A DNA stretch of 64,000 nt from Oasisia sp. SBJ-2009 (taxonomy: Eukaryota > Annelida > Polychaeta > Sabellida > Siboglinidae): contig OZ024857.1 in the NCBI GenBank assembly GCA_964017155.1, positions 2,227,701-2,291,700 of the forward strand, read 5' to 3'. The stretch's first letter is position 1, and every line of letters begins with the position of its first letter. This document shows, piece after piece, positions 1 to 27,296 of this stretch. The notes under the pieces were generated by a model. The model had not been told where the DNA came from, searched no databases, and worked only from the letters and a program-made list of their open reading frames with translations. The position numbers were made by a program, and so were the translations under genes.

Positions 1-85
1 GCTTTGCGACATATCGTATTTGCGTACTTCTGCAGTATAACCGGTTGCGTTGTGTTGGTCGCCTTTCGTGGCAGGTCCGCGACAT

Positions 86-14054
<13,969 letters not shown>

Positions 14055-14075
14055 GGCGTCAGCTCCCCCCACGGG

Positions 14076-14110
14076 CGCAGCGGCGGCGGCGGCGGCGGCG
14101 GCGGCGGCGT
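14076..14110. repeat. (GGC)n trinucleotide repeat (GCC on the gene strand)
   Basis: Eleven to twelve GCC units code for an Ala run in frame with the likely start ATG of gene 1 just downstream. They may be 5' UTR or coding. Confidence 0.9.
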
Positions 14111-14820
14111 TGGTGTCGCCAGCGGCCCCTGGCGTCTCTTTCCGCTCAGCCTCCCTGAGACACGAAAAGCAACTTTTATTAAAGGTGCCTTCTCTGGTCA
14201 ACTTTTTTCGATCGCATAATTCCAAGTTAATTTTCCAACAAACAACTCTAAACAGTGTCTCTTGTGTTTGACCTGGCTCGTTGTCGCAACGTTTGTATGC
14301 AGGTTGTTTTAAAGTCATCTGATAACCTCAAGACTGATTTAATCGTTGTCCAATAATCAGTTCCAGTGATTTTATTTAACAATTTAGCGTGTATATGTAT
14401 GGGTGGGTTCGTGTTGTTGAATATCCTTATTCTCTCAAAACCCTGCGATATCGACTGATTAAGTGAGTCCAAAGCTATATATTGATAATTATATTCTTTC
14501 GCCCATTTCAGTTTTTAAATGCGCTTCTTATTTGTAACATACGCGTTTGTTTGGTTGTGGTTGTATGCGCGTATGTGTAAATAACTTGCGTGTAAATACA
14601 TTATAAAGTGTTCATTGTGAAACTTAAAATGAAAGTAAAATTGTTAATGTTGGATAATAGCATAACTGTCTCAAGAAGGCGCTTGTTCAGCTCGTTGTAT
14701 CCCGCGAATGTGATGTTTTCCAAGCAAAAAATATTGGATTCGAATCCTACTTGGGTTCTTAGGTGGTTTCCTCAACACAGCCCAAACTTGGGCTAACGCA
14801 GGAGTTTTCTCAAGAATCAG

Positions 14821-14894
14821 TGAGTCCACTACAGGTTACACATTTACCCCCTGTGTGGGATCTTTTACTTCCCCTGGCATAGACACCAGATAGA
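14821..14894 (-). mobile_element. SINE family B, partial copy
   Basis: The segment GTGAGTCCACTACAGGTTAC onward matches 38607-38680 with few differences, through the CCCTGTGTGGGATCTTTTA block and GGCATAGACACCAGATAG. The tRNA-like head is missing. Confidence 0.75.
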
Positions 14895-15545
14895 CTTGTA
14901 TTAGATAGCATACATGCGCAAAACATAGGCAATGCGTGTTACTCGGCAAAACAGACCTTCAGTTCCTGGAGGTGACACGGCGTCATACACCAGTGAATAT
15001 ATGGCGATCTGACATTTGATAATAATACAATGAACGTTGTTGTTCGTGTTGTATGCATTGAATACAGAGTGACCTGTGATTTGGGGCATATGCCGCGTGA
15101 TTACGGTCAGCGGACGACTGGACGTGGCACTGCTTCACAAACTCAGTGAACCGGAACGAGAACGAGAGCCGTACATTGACTATCGAGTGAGCCCGACTTT
15201 ACATTTGTCCTTGTTGCTATATTTAACCGGGCATGTTACGAGATTGTTTAGGCGAGAATATTGACTATGTCCGGGTGTAGCTGACTAGTATTGCTTCTGT
15301 GGAGACTAGAATCGTCCTGTACATGGCAGACCATAACAAAATGCTATGTTCATAAATGAAAAAACATAATGACAGTGTAACACGACATAGGGTTGCACTT
15401 CGTATGAAACAATGCATAGGGTGGGCATATCTATGAAAGGGTGTATATGTGTATATGTAAAAAAAAGTTTTCAGTGTGTTATGTGAATTTCTACCACGTG
15501 AATTTCCCATTTGGGACCGTTAAAGGTAATTGTATTGTATTGTAT

Positions 15546-15587
15546 TGTGTGTGTGTGTGTGTGTGTGTGCGTGCGTGCGTGCGTGTG

Positions 15588-15619
<32 letters not shown>

Positions 15620-15634
15620 TTCGTGCGTGCGTGT
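15546..15634. repeat. (TG)n / (TGCG)n array
   Basis: TG units grade into GTGC units. No function is inferred. Confidence 0.95.
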
Positions 15635-16192
15635 AATTGTACTGACATCGTGATAACACCAGTAGAGTAATACATGTTAATGAGACATCAGACGAGTGTC
15701 ACATAGATACAATGACTCAATAAATATATCAATACATAGAAAAGTTCAGCCCCATGATCGACACAACTGAGACAGTGAGTAACACAACGACCACAGTGAT
15801 GTGACTAGTGCCAAAATGTATCATAAACTATACGAAGTGGGTATAGCTGCGGACCCGGACGTGTAACTTTCAGGCTATTCGTTCGGCACTTTTCCGCATC
15901 GTATGTGCAGTAAGCGTGAGCACATTATACGTCGCAGCATACCGCGCTTGCTGGCTGCCATTTTTAATTTGATAGGTTGATGGTATATGTAACGATCGTG
16001 TTACGGAAAATACCGTCGGTGGTGCGTTTAGTACTTTTTTTATTTAGAAGTTTGTATGTGCATATGAAGTGACAAAAGGGACAACAATTTTCAACTGACA
16101 CGATGACACACGCTGACATTGGACAATCAAAAATGATCGGCGCCTAAGCGAGTCAAAGGCACAAATCCTCAAATAGTTTATAAAATTAGCAT

Positions 16193-16200
16193 TTATATAT

Positions 16201-16278
<78 letters not shown>
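16193..16278. repeat. (TA)n microsatellite
   Basis: More than 40 TA units with two early ACA interruptions. Confidence 0.95.
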
Positions 16279-16280
<2 letters not shown>

Positions 16281-19200
16281 AACAGTTAGTCAATGTCAGG
16301 GCTATAGTAGATTCGTTCGGCATCCGGGACTCTGTCGGTGCTAGAGTCACTGTCCGGTAGGAGGCACTGTTGTAACGGTATGTTCCCACTGCACATGCCC
16401 AGACGAAGTACTATTCGAAGCTATAGTTACTTTCGCGTACGTCCGGGTTCGGACCAATAGCAACGGCCTAAAATATAACATCATGTTTTATCTGTTATAA
16501 ACTTTATGAAATGGCACGAATAGTTGTATACGGTGATATACACCAACAACAGAGACTATTGTGAAAATATCTCGGCGAATAGCCTGATGCGGAACGGAGT
16601 TCTTCGGAGATGACCCGTAAACGTGATTTTGAGAAGACCCCTTCAGAAATCCATTCGTATATGACCCCCTTTACGTAGCGCATTTCGGAGATGACCCCGG
16701 GGGCACCATTCTATAGCAATCCGTCACGCATCAACGTATTTTCGAAATTGTGCTTTTTGATGTTTAACAGATAGCAAGTATAACTACACGCGCTGAAGAA
16801 AACATCTGCTCACGTCAGTTTAATGGAGTTCACCTGTTTACAGGAACAGTCTGGCCCAACATTCCTGCGATCGACGTCAGGTCTGTGACACAGTTGTGCG
16901 GCCACGCGTGTCGGTGAACACCACTGACAGGTGGCATGCTGCAGCTAAGTGTAGCGGAACGCATTGGCCGATCGACCGACCGACCGACCGGCCCGTTGTA
17001 ATGAACCAACAATCAAGTGATCCTTACCACAAACTGTCGTTGCGCGTAGTTAGTTTTCACAATGTAAACAAAGTCCAGACCGTTGAACTTACAAAACAAT
17101 GAACGTTTTCAATGTACCTGTAGAGTGTACTCGATTCAATGTTTTCTGAAAAGCTCAGCGTGGACACCCTTAAGGCAGTAAGGATAGAATCGCGAATAGT
17201 CGGTAGTGTATTATGCGTCTGATTGAGGACGTAGATTCGTGGCATGTATGAGTCAGTGACCATATTTCAATAATCAATTTAACTAAGGCTAATCACGGGG
17301 CGAGTGACACTAGGGTGTAACGTCTGTACAGTTGTCTGTCGTAAACCATGACTACCAGTATCTTGTTACTACATGACCAATCAAATTGGCAACATTATCC
17401 ATGTTATAATAACTTGAGTAATAGATAAGTAACATGTGTGACGCCATTATCCCGAGAATCCATGCTCAATGGTGCAACAAAACCAATGGATTTGGCATTC
17501 TCATAGTCAAACGCAGTGCAAAATTCTTAAACAATTGGATGGAACTGTATTATATATAAATTATAGGAAATATTCGCTGCAGTTTGTGACTTTCTCGATT
17601 CTTCTATAATAATAATAATTATGATTATATCGGTACTTATTTTTTTGAGCATTTAAGACAAAAATTGGCACACCAAGCTCTTCACATTGGCTAGTAATAA
17701 AACGTGCAGGGCAATGCAAATGCTTGTATATTTGATGAACCTCAAGGCAATTTGACATATAAAGTGGCCAACGGCCTAGTGGGTGTACCATCAAATTAAT
17801 ATCTTATACCTGTAAACATAGCATTCCTTGTACTACATTACCCCTCATTCCAGATGTAATTACCACTTGTGTTGCCTGCCAAGTACCATTCTAGTTCTTT
17901 TGCACGAATTACTGTTCTTACATATTGCACCCGAAATCAAAATAATTTTAATTTTTTTCCTGTTCGCCTGCCATGTCCTTTCGTCTGCCTATATCCTCAC
18001 CAAATTGAGGTTAGCCGTGTGTAAGAAGAAGACGAACTGAGTTTTTCAGAAGCTCAGCAGTGTACACTTGACTGTTTTGTGAGCCTCAGCCCACCAACAC
18101 ATTTACCAATTTCCGACGTCATCGCTGCATCATCATAACCTGTTGTCCCATTTATGGTTATTGGTATCCCTTTTTTAACGCAGTAATTACATTTTTCTAC
18201 GTGTAATAACGCCCAATAACATAGCTGTTAATGTCCAAATTACGGTGCAAGTACCCTTGTATTCTTCGACGCAGCCCCTTCTTTTGCGTTGAGTTCGGAT
18301 GTGCAAGTGTTCCGTGTTTGTGCTGTGTCGCTCCAATGCACCCAAGCGTGACGCCGTATATCTTGTCGCCGGCTCCACTGTGCCACGCGTCGCTGCTTCT
18401 GTATTCGTTAACTCCTTTTCAAGTCGGCTACTAGATACAATTATGTAGTTTACAGTCTGTCCATCCTCGGTTCATCGCGGTTCAACTACTATCACGTCTA
18501 CGATGATAAGATAGTTATCTTATCTGTCGTTCTTCTCTCATACTGTGTGTCAGTTTGTCGTCCTGTGCCATTTCTGCACCACGTCAATCTGACACAATCA
18601 CATCACTGTGTTTTGTGTATGAGCATGCGTTATAATAAAATTATATTAGTTGCTTGGTATTTTCACACAGGACCGCGTCGGTTCGGTTACATAATCAAAG
18701 ACCGAACTGTTCCTCAAACCGTTACAGTCTTCTTGTATAAATGAGCAAATTCTGTTTACCAAGCATCTGTAAAGAGTACGATAAATAAAATAAATAGCTT
18801 TGGAACGAAATGCTATAAATAAAGTACCGACATTTTTATTAGTATTACTACTACAGAAAAACAAGAAAGCTAATGACAAAGTACACACAACCGGAATGTT
18901 TATTGACTTTGGGATTGATCAATCTTTTTGATGCACCTCTGGGCGTGGTTTCCAAAGAATCACGCACAATAGGAGTTATCGTACTATTATTAAATGTTCA
19001 CACACCTATTACTTAAATATTGTGAAAAATAGCATTATGGTTGTGCTTCCTTTGAATATCTTTCTACGCCTCACTCGTTCACGTTGTATGTGTGTGTTTG
19101 GTTCAACAACAGCGTCGGTTTTGCAAACTGGTTATTCCTTTCAACCAATGCATCACTCATTTAAGGTGCGTGCTCTTTCCATTGTAACGACAGATTAGCA

Positions 19201-19607
19201 GCCAGCACTTTTTCGGTTTTTCCGTGATCGATTGTTGCGGACTTCTTGAACTGCCAGGCGCCATCTTCAGCGGCGTTAGTGTGAAGGTGAAACTGGCAAA
19301 CATCCGAACTGGGACACTGCAAAGGGTGTCCACAGCCCTAGACCTCACACCTAAATGTCATGTTCTGTAAGTCACTAATTTCGTTCCCAATACAACGGGG
19401 TTGGTCGGGTGCAGTTGTATGGCTGATGTTCCATAACAAACGCTAACACTAACTTGAACAAGCTGGTTAACTATGGCTAAGCATTTTACACTACACGTGG
19501 TGGAATCGAACTCTTATTGTACAATATTGCAATCTTATTTACTGTAAAAACGTCGGGTCAGTTTTAGCATTGGTATGCTAATAGTGTCGTCATTCACTCT
19601 ATGAGTA

Positions 19608-19610
<3 letters not shown>
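16279..19610. other. Intergenic, no gene found
   Basis: Only short random ORFs (60-80 codons) occur, none with a recognisable family. No transposon, tRNA or repeat of note was seen. Confidence 0.5.
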
Positions 19611-19686
<76 letters not shown>

Positions 19687-19719
19687 ATGTATATGTATAT
19701 GTATATATATATTTATATA

Positions 19720-19769
<50 letters not shown>
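19611..19769. repeat. (TA)n microsatellite
   Basis: About 160 bp of TA with TGTATA interruptions. Confidence 0.95.
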
Positions 19770-19770
<1 letters not shown>

Positions 19771-21299
19771 CACGTTACCCTTTAAATTATTTAATCTAGT
19801 GTTTGAAGTAACTGCCAGATGTCCAGAGTCCGGCAATACATGCAGCATACTACTGGACTGCAACTTTTTTTTGGTGAACTGAAAATGTGGGGAGGACATT
19901 TCCTATGCTATCCCCGCATGCCGAAAGTTGGGGGACCCGACCCACTGCCACCCTCCGAACGACGCCCATACTGATTCCAGGTAAGGTTCCAGGTATATAA
20001 ACCTCCATTGCGGTGTTATACATCGAGTACTTATGACGATCGTAGATGAGTAAACGGTATATGGCATATGTACGCATTGACTTGCATATAACGCTGATAT
20101 CAATTAGCAAATTCTTCGTATATTTAAAATAACTTAAATAATAACATTATCGTTCCTTACTGATTTCGTGTTCTTGCCTTTGAGTGTTTTTTTAAAATTA
20201 ATTTGGAGCTGGAATTAAACCCCCCAAACGGGATGCCATCTTTACGAAATACAACGTTTGTGTGTCACGTGACACCTTACAATTTGTCATATTAATAAAT
20301 AAGCGGTTTACATCACAACAGTCACAGTCCGCGGAAGAAAATAGAAAAATGCACATGGACATCCTCGTGACGTCGTGACGTTATTTTACCATTTTGCGTG
20401 CGTTGCTAGTAACGTGGTTAATTAAATGTAGTCCTTTGATATTTACGGCGATCTTCTTTATCTTTAGCAGGTCCTATATTCTGTGTTTTTCAAACGGTAT
20501 TGCTCCGTTTGATGTGCGTGTAACTGTGCAAACGACTACAACAAACCGCACCGGGTGAACTTGTATGTCTGATGAAATCAGATATGGACTCACTCAGGTG
20601 TGTAAACGAAATGTTCAAAAGAGGCAGCGATTGGGTTTATTGATTGACTACATTTTTAACAGTACTGCAGTGGCATATTTAGATATTGTGTTCGACGTTT
20701 GGACATAATAAGTGACTGAGCATATATGTAAGAAAGTTATATGTCATTCTGAATTGTTTTGAGAATAAGGAAGATACGTTTATTACAGGAAATGTAGCAG
20801 ACGTTTTTCCCCAGAGAATCGTTCAAAGAAACGCTGGATGGAACAGCGACGTCACCACCCAAGCAGCGAAAAAACACAAGACATTCCATTCCCTCTTCGC
20901 ATGCGTTTAGCAAGTCACGAGGCTTGGTCATGCCTGGGTGACTAAACACTTTTGTTTATGACCCGTTTATTGTAACTGGTAAATGTAGACCGACATTTGC
21001 AGTCGACCAATCGTATTAAGAACTATTGCAAAGATGATATTTTAGCTCACATACGCCATCCTCAATGTAACACGTTTGGCAACGTTTAAAAAACAATTAG
21101 CTGGTTTACCACCAAACTTTGATCAGTGCGACTCGCTCTCCGTACACGTTTTAAACGTGGTCTTAATCTCGTTAGCAGAGTGCTTCAACAGGAAGCCTCG
21201 CCTCAAGCTATTTGTTGTTTGGGAAATAAAAATCCAGTGATATAAAACTCCACTGGATTCATCCTCTGACAGGCTACACGACAAAACAAGCGTAACAAC
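19770..21299. other. Intergenic, no gene found
   Basis: Short ORFs only. A 70-residue minus ORF at 20737-20949 resembles nothing I recognise. Confidence 0.45.
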
Positions 21300-21700
21300 G
21301 ATGTATCTCTCTATCCCACACTCCACGAGACAGTAAACATTGCAACAACTGCCCAGTTTCTGGAATACATTCCACGACACATTACGTGAGATGACACAAC
21401 CACCAACTCCCGATGTTACACTCCACGAGGATGTAGATGAGATGGCTACAACCATTAATTCCTGGTAACACATCTCATAAGAATTACGAAGACTAATATT
21501 AAAGTTTTAGTCACAGCTATCAACATCAACTTCCTATGATGCACTTCAGCAAAGAGAAAGCATGGCAACCGTCCACTTTGTGTGATACGTTCCATGAGAC
21601 AATAAATGTGATGAAAATAGCCATCCATTTCCGTGATGTATTCCATGAGATAACAACCGGCCGACATTTCACAGTTCCACGCAGGCTTCACAATATTATG
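21300..21700. repeat. Degenerate tandem repeat of about 50 bp
   Basis: The core CTCCACGAG / TTCCATGAGA recurs at 21321, 21370, 21421, about 21472, 21590 and 21641, with a following ACAAC-C(A)ACT block between. The spacing of about 50 bases suggests an old minisatellite of seven or eight units. Confidence 0.6.
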
Positions 21701-22401
21701 TCGCCATCTATCTTTAGCTTAATTAATGAAGTTGCTAGTTATCTGGTACGATAAGGCGCAGAGCCGACAAAAATACAGGAAGGAAAAGGATTCAAGTTAC
21801 AGGAAGAAAGGCCTAGTTAACACGATTACGCCGCCTTTTCACTAAACACAGTCAGTATATCATCTTTCCTATTTCTACAACAGTCGTCGTCGTTATTAAA
21901 CCAAACGTATTCTTACACGTTTTGCCACACGACAGCCAATCGAACGATGTTTTCCTCGTAAACACCGTGGATTTCCATTACAAAAGCCTTGTTCTCGTTT
22001 TAATACATTCATTGCATGCTCTAGGAAAAAAAACCTATCCGGCTTCGATCATGTCGCACATTTTGTTTGTCCGTGATCCTAGATTCGACACCAGTATTGG
22101 AACTAGGGATTTTTGATGTTGCTGCACCAACTCTTTGGAATATGCTTTGTGTTAAATCACTTGAAAATGTTACAAAATCGCGACGTCAATTATACATTTT
22201 TATTCACAATTTTGCTAATTCTCCATAGCACCTGTGTCCCTTAACCTGTCAGTTGACAAGTGGAATAGGCCCTATATTGCTTATGAATTTTAAGACTGAT
22301 CAATCATTTTGTCTCTATGCGCCTCTTAGCTTGATTTCGAAGGACTTAGGAGCAAAACAAGTTGTTTTATTGTTGCTATTAAGGTACAGCTGCAGTGTGA
22401 A

Positions 22402-22552
22402 GCGCGGTAGTGTAGATGGTAGAGATTCGGACCACTAGTCTAGAGATTCTGGGTTCAAATCTCCTTGCTGTCGTGTTGAACTTTAGACAAGTTTGTTCAC
22501 CCCACATTGCTCCAGCTCACTCAGTGTATAGATGCGTACATGGCTACAGGTT
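22402..22552 (+). mobile_element. SINE family A, 5' part with tRNA-like head
   Basis: A tRNA-like head with A-box-like GTGTAGATGGTAGAG and B-box GGGTTCAAATC is followed by CACATTGCTCCAGCTCACTC and GTGTATAGATGCGTA, the same body as the SINE at 35043. The 3' part is missing or too diverged. Confidence 0.75.
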
Positions 22553-24185
22553 GTGGTGAATATTTCTGTAGGAATAATCTTCGTACAGTAGTTGCATCGT
22601 GGCTGAATATTCCATAGAGAATTCGATATGGTGTAAGCTTGGATAGGTCTGCCGGTGCTGACGTGTAAAACGTTCTGAGTTGTGGTATTGGGCAGATACT
22701 TTTACATTTAACGTAATGTTGTATAAACCCACGAAGAAAAATCAGACGCGTAGGGGGTTTGATGTAACAGCCAACGCGGAGGGGGGTTGACGTAACAGCC
22801 AAACAACATCACGTTATGGTTTACTTCCTCGTACTGGCAACCGTGCGATCATGGCGAATTTCTTTGTGTAAAACCTCCGTTGTACTTTAGCCACAATAAA
22901 AGTCAGTCGTTGCGAAGCATATTGTTCTACGTAAAAGTCTTCACTGCGTTATAAAAATAGTCATTGTAAGATTATCTTAAACAGAACAAGTAACTCAAAT
23001 GTCGTACGTGTCAACATGATAGGGTCTAAGCAGCCCTAGGAACGTCTCCAGTGTAGATGGAACGGCTCCCGCTAATTAATACCGCCACTAGTCGACGTGG
23101 TCAGAACAACGCGTTCCTTCACAGAAACAATCGACACTCCAGAGTGACTAAGCTCATACTCACATTGTGTGACGTAAGCCGCTTGACCACGGCTACTTGG
23201 TTCTGTGTCGACACGTCCCAACTACTCCCAGGGCTGACGTGGGCGTGAACCCAGAACGCGCCTTAATCCCCGTGCCACGCTAGACGTACGCCACCGTAGA
23301 CCAGCTCGGTTTAACAGTTCACGTCCAAAGCCCACTGCGACGAACTGGGAATACCGACAAGGAAGTTCTCGCGACGAATTCCGCTGAACTCCGGCCGTGC
23401 ACCATGTACGTAGTGTGTCTCTTATCTGACCGACCTAAACGTCGCGGCCCAGTGCGTTTCGACAATACGTTCTGTCGAACAGACCTGCCCGCTACAGTCA
23501 TGTACAATAACTTATCATGCCCATACTTAGGCCCTAGTGTGTCTACCCGTGTGTCACATTCCGTGTGGCTCACATTTATTATATATGTAAATTACTGGGT
23601 ATATAAATGTTGTGATTGTGTCAGATAGACGCTATTGTTCACACTGGGATATGGCCTAAGACAAGTATCAATCATACTCGACTAACTGATCTGACGCTCA
23701 AACCTTTAATTACCAGGTCATGTTACAATGTGCCCGAGAGCATGACAAACAAAACATTTAAATGTTGGTTTTGTTATAATCATTGTTGACCATTGGTTGT
23801 ACAATGGGTTAGGTGGACTGCACAGAAAAGTAAAGACATATAATGTATGGCACACTTCCACTTAGCCCAGAACTGTACCACGTAGGCATGCTGAAGAAAG
23901 TTTGCTGCTAATATTCATACACTGTATATGCTTATGAAAAGCTAAAAGAGGAATATATCTCGACCCACACTGCAATGGCGACGGGTGGTCACGGGCAACA
24001 AGGTCACATGGATCTACCTCCACGACCACAATGTAACAATCTGGATCTATAAACAGCGCGAAAATACTGCTTGTCACCAAACCATCAAACCAATCCATAA
24101 CTACCCGCCATAGGACATGAGCACAATAACACGCGACTTTATGGTATGTTAGTCTATAATCAACCCGGATTCTATTCGATTCCAT
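22553..24185. other. Intergenic, no gene found
   Basis: Nothing supportable was seen. Confidence 0.45.
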
Positions 24186-24262
24186 GCTGCGGTATTAAAC
24201 CTTCGCAAGTTTTTTTCACTCACCTGTATGAATGAGTACCTGGCTATAGACATAGATGGATA
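24186..24262 (+). mobile_element. SINE family A, internal fragment
   Basis: The sequence from ATGCTGCGGTATTAAACC through GAGTACCTGGCTATAGAC matches the body of the 35-kb SINE with an internal deletion. It faces a second copy 45 bases away in inverted orientation. Confidence 0.7.
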
Positions 24263-24305
24263 TTTGTATACGAATATTCTTCTGTTCGTGCACAAATAAC
24301 TACCA

Positions 24306-24462
24306 CTGTCCATATCCAGGTACTAATTCATACAGCTGAGGGAACTGGAGCAATGTGCAGCGAAAACACTTGCCCAAGGTTTGATACGGCAGCACATGAT
24401 TCGGACCCGGGTTCATTTAGTCGAGAGTTCGAGGCTCCACCCACTGCGCCACTGCGCTACTA
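24306..24462 (-). mobile_element. SINE family A, 5' part with tRNA-like head
   Basis: On the minus strand the copy starts with a tRNA-like head (A-box region GTGGCGCAGTGGGTGGAG, B-box GGGTCCGAATC). It continues through CACATTGCTCCAGTTCCCTC and GAATTAGTACCTGGATATGG. Together with 24186-24262 it forms an imperfect inverted repeat. Confidence 0.8.
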
Positions 24463-26930
24463 ATAAATGTGGTCTTTGTCGTGTTGTTTAAGCTGAATGA
24501 CTATTCTATATATGTTTCTGTATTTAATAGCTTTAGTACTTTTTATATGTGTATTAACAGCAGAAGGTCATAAATCCTTTTGCATCGCGTACATATGCTA
24601 AAACAAGATTGCCAATACATATTACGTCTTTATTCATTGCCCTATACGTGTTGTGTACACACATCGCTGGCCAAGTTAAATACGGGTCGGAAACACAATG
24701 GCATTGAGCGCAAAGAAAAACACCCCGAAAGTTACAACGCCATTTTACTTGGCGCGACCCGGATGTAAACACAAACGACCGGTCACAACAGCAACAACCC
24801 GCAGAACACTCCCCTCTTTTGTCCGTGAATTCCGCGCTAGCCACGACTGTGTTTATTTCCTTCTTCCGTCGACGACCCTACTTCATTCTGCGATACCCTC
24901 CCTCATTTCCCTGTCTCCGCCACCTTCACAGTGCTTCCATATTTCTCTCTCCTCATTTCCTCATATCAGCTGCAATCTCCTTCTGCCGTCTAACTGGGTG
25001 GAACTGTTGTGATAACATAGCCACTCGTCAGTACGATCGAAGACGCAGATATGCGTATTCTTATACTGACTACGCTAACGTGTGACACATTCAGCCACGT
25101 CGTAATTACCACGCAAAGATTACACCTATCCATGATAGCTCGATACTAAAAACATACAGCTAAGCAATGTGGCGTGGACGACGTTGTCCCAATTTCTAAA
25201 CGATGACAAGAACATTTGAACCCGGGCCTAAACATCTGCCAGCCAAGTCATAGAACCACACGTCCACTCCAAGGTAAAGACTGGGCCAAATGTCGTCGCT
25301 AACCAAATGCCGCTCGGCACCAGGACAATTTTAACACAAGGAAGAAGTCTTTAATCTGGAGCGCTAATGTGAGTGTGTCGCCACCTGTCGATTACGCGCG
25401 TGCGACTTCATTCACCTGTTTGTTGGCACACCGAAGTGTACTTACCTACATGGTTGTTTCGTGTCTTTTAATCGATTGCCAGAGACCTCAATCTGTTCTT
25501 GAAATATGTTCAATGAGGCTAGTATCACTACATTCTATTTTTTCTGAGAGTCTGCTCCACGAGTCCACTATCCGATTAGTTAAGAAGTGATTACGGATAT
25601 CCGTACCCGAGTAGTTCTCTGTAATTTTAGACCCTGGCCTCTCAGATTGCCTGTAGATCGATTGAAGAATTAGTTTGGGTTAATTATGTTGAGGCCTCTT
25701 AAATATTTCGCAGAGGTCTACCTCACGTCGTCTCTGTTCCAAAGAAATGCATTCCAATAGTGGTCTGCTGAGTTTCAGCGCTATCTTTTGAGTTTTTTAA
25801 ATTCATTCATGAACTTTTGATAATTAGGGTTCCAGGCTGGTGACCCATTCTCCAGCCCTGGCCTAATCATAGATGGTAGAATAGCATAATGTCTTTATTG
25901 TCTTTTCAGATCAAAGCAGGTCATGCACAGTGGCGTATCAAGAGAACAACATTAGACCACCCACGCTGGAAAAGTGCACTTTAGCATAACAAATATACGA
26001 ACGAATGACTGAGCTTGTCCTCGATTCCTAGCCCTCGTTTCAGAGTTCCCAGTGAGCCAACACCTGTGATTTTGTGGTTTCTGTGGTTTGTCTTGTATCT
26101 AAAGAATGCAGGCACACCTGCTATTTCGCAGCAACATGGCGCAACGATTTCAACAAGCTGTGAGTTATTGTATATCAGTACACAGTACATTGGCGTCATA
26201 GTGCTAACAAACTGCTTGAAAGAGATATAAAGTATGAGCTTGTTTTAGTTAGGACACAAGCAACAGCGTGGACCTATTACGACACAGGAAAAGGTCGAGA
26301 CCAGATGGTGCTGTCATCATATACTGTTTGGAAATGTTTTTGCCGTTTGACAGAACTATCCATGGAACAGAAAGTACCCCCGGAACGGTGAACAAGTTTG
26401 AACGGATGTCTCGTAACCACGGCTTATGCCATTGAAGCTGATATACGCGCATTACCGTATAGATCTTTACAACTTGTATTCTGTGCCAGTAGGAAACCCA
26501 CTACTGCCTTTCAGTGGCTGCACCAAATATGCCGTTTCGTTTTATTTTACCAGGTAATTGGTTGTACAGGTGTATGAGCTGGTAACGTTTTGTAAAAACA
26601 TGAGAGGGTTCGAAAAAGTCACACGAATACCTGCACTGATATGTCACGGTCTATAGTTACGTGTATAACAACATAAGTTGGCTATGCCGCTCGTTTCACT
26701 TTGATAAGTAAGTTCGTAATAAATAGATGTCATTGTACGTCTTGGAGGCAGTCAATCACAGAAAACGGATCACAACAGTAAAGCGAACGTTGTGTGTTTG
26801 TTCGCGTGCCGTGAATCACAAATAAGGCAGTTGCGGTCTACGATCTACCAGCGGTGTCGTGAACGGCACACGAGAACGAGAAGTGGCAAATAACAGGCAT
26901 AGCTCTCGCCAAACACGCATGTACACTGGA
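24463..26930. other. Intergenic, no gene found
   Basis: A 96-residue Cys-rich minus ORF (24554-24844) and a pyrimidine-rich patch (24870-25000) are present. Neither carries a domain I recognise. Confidence 0.45.
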
Positions 26931-27122
26931 TGGACGCGCGCACGCACACACACCACATAGAAAGACGCACAGCACGCGCACACACGCACACTCTTTCACC
27001 CATCCACTTACACTCCCGGACGCAAGCATCCACATACACACACGCACATACATGTATAAACAGACATACACACACACATTCTAAGTATTTCTAACACACA
27101 CATCCACACTACACACGCGCGG

Positions 27123-27173
<51 letters not shown>

Positions 27174-27222
27174 ACCACCACCACCACACGCGCGCGCACA
27201 CAAACACGCACACACCCACACA

Positions 27223-27293
<71 letters not shown>
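26931..27293. repeat. (CA)n-rich array with (CCA)n patch
   Basis: Scattered CA/CG repeats become two long CA runs (27128-27172 and 27226-27293), separated by CCA triplets and CG-rich interruptions. Confidence 0.95.

Positions 27294-27296
<3 letters not shown>

Larger units (their letters stand above)
14155..16192. other. Region upstream of gene 1, no gene found
   Basis: Holds an acceptor-like site at 14155, a partial SINE of family B (14821-14894) and a TG/CG array (15546-15634). The promoter of gene 1 may lie near 14.2-14.4 kb, but I see no TATA or initiator that I would call. Confidence 0.45.

Noticed and set aside
24554..24844. 96-residue Cys-rich minus ORF
   Set aside because: No recognised zinc or knottin pattern, no splice or start context, isolated in an intergenic region.
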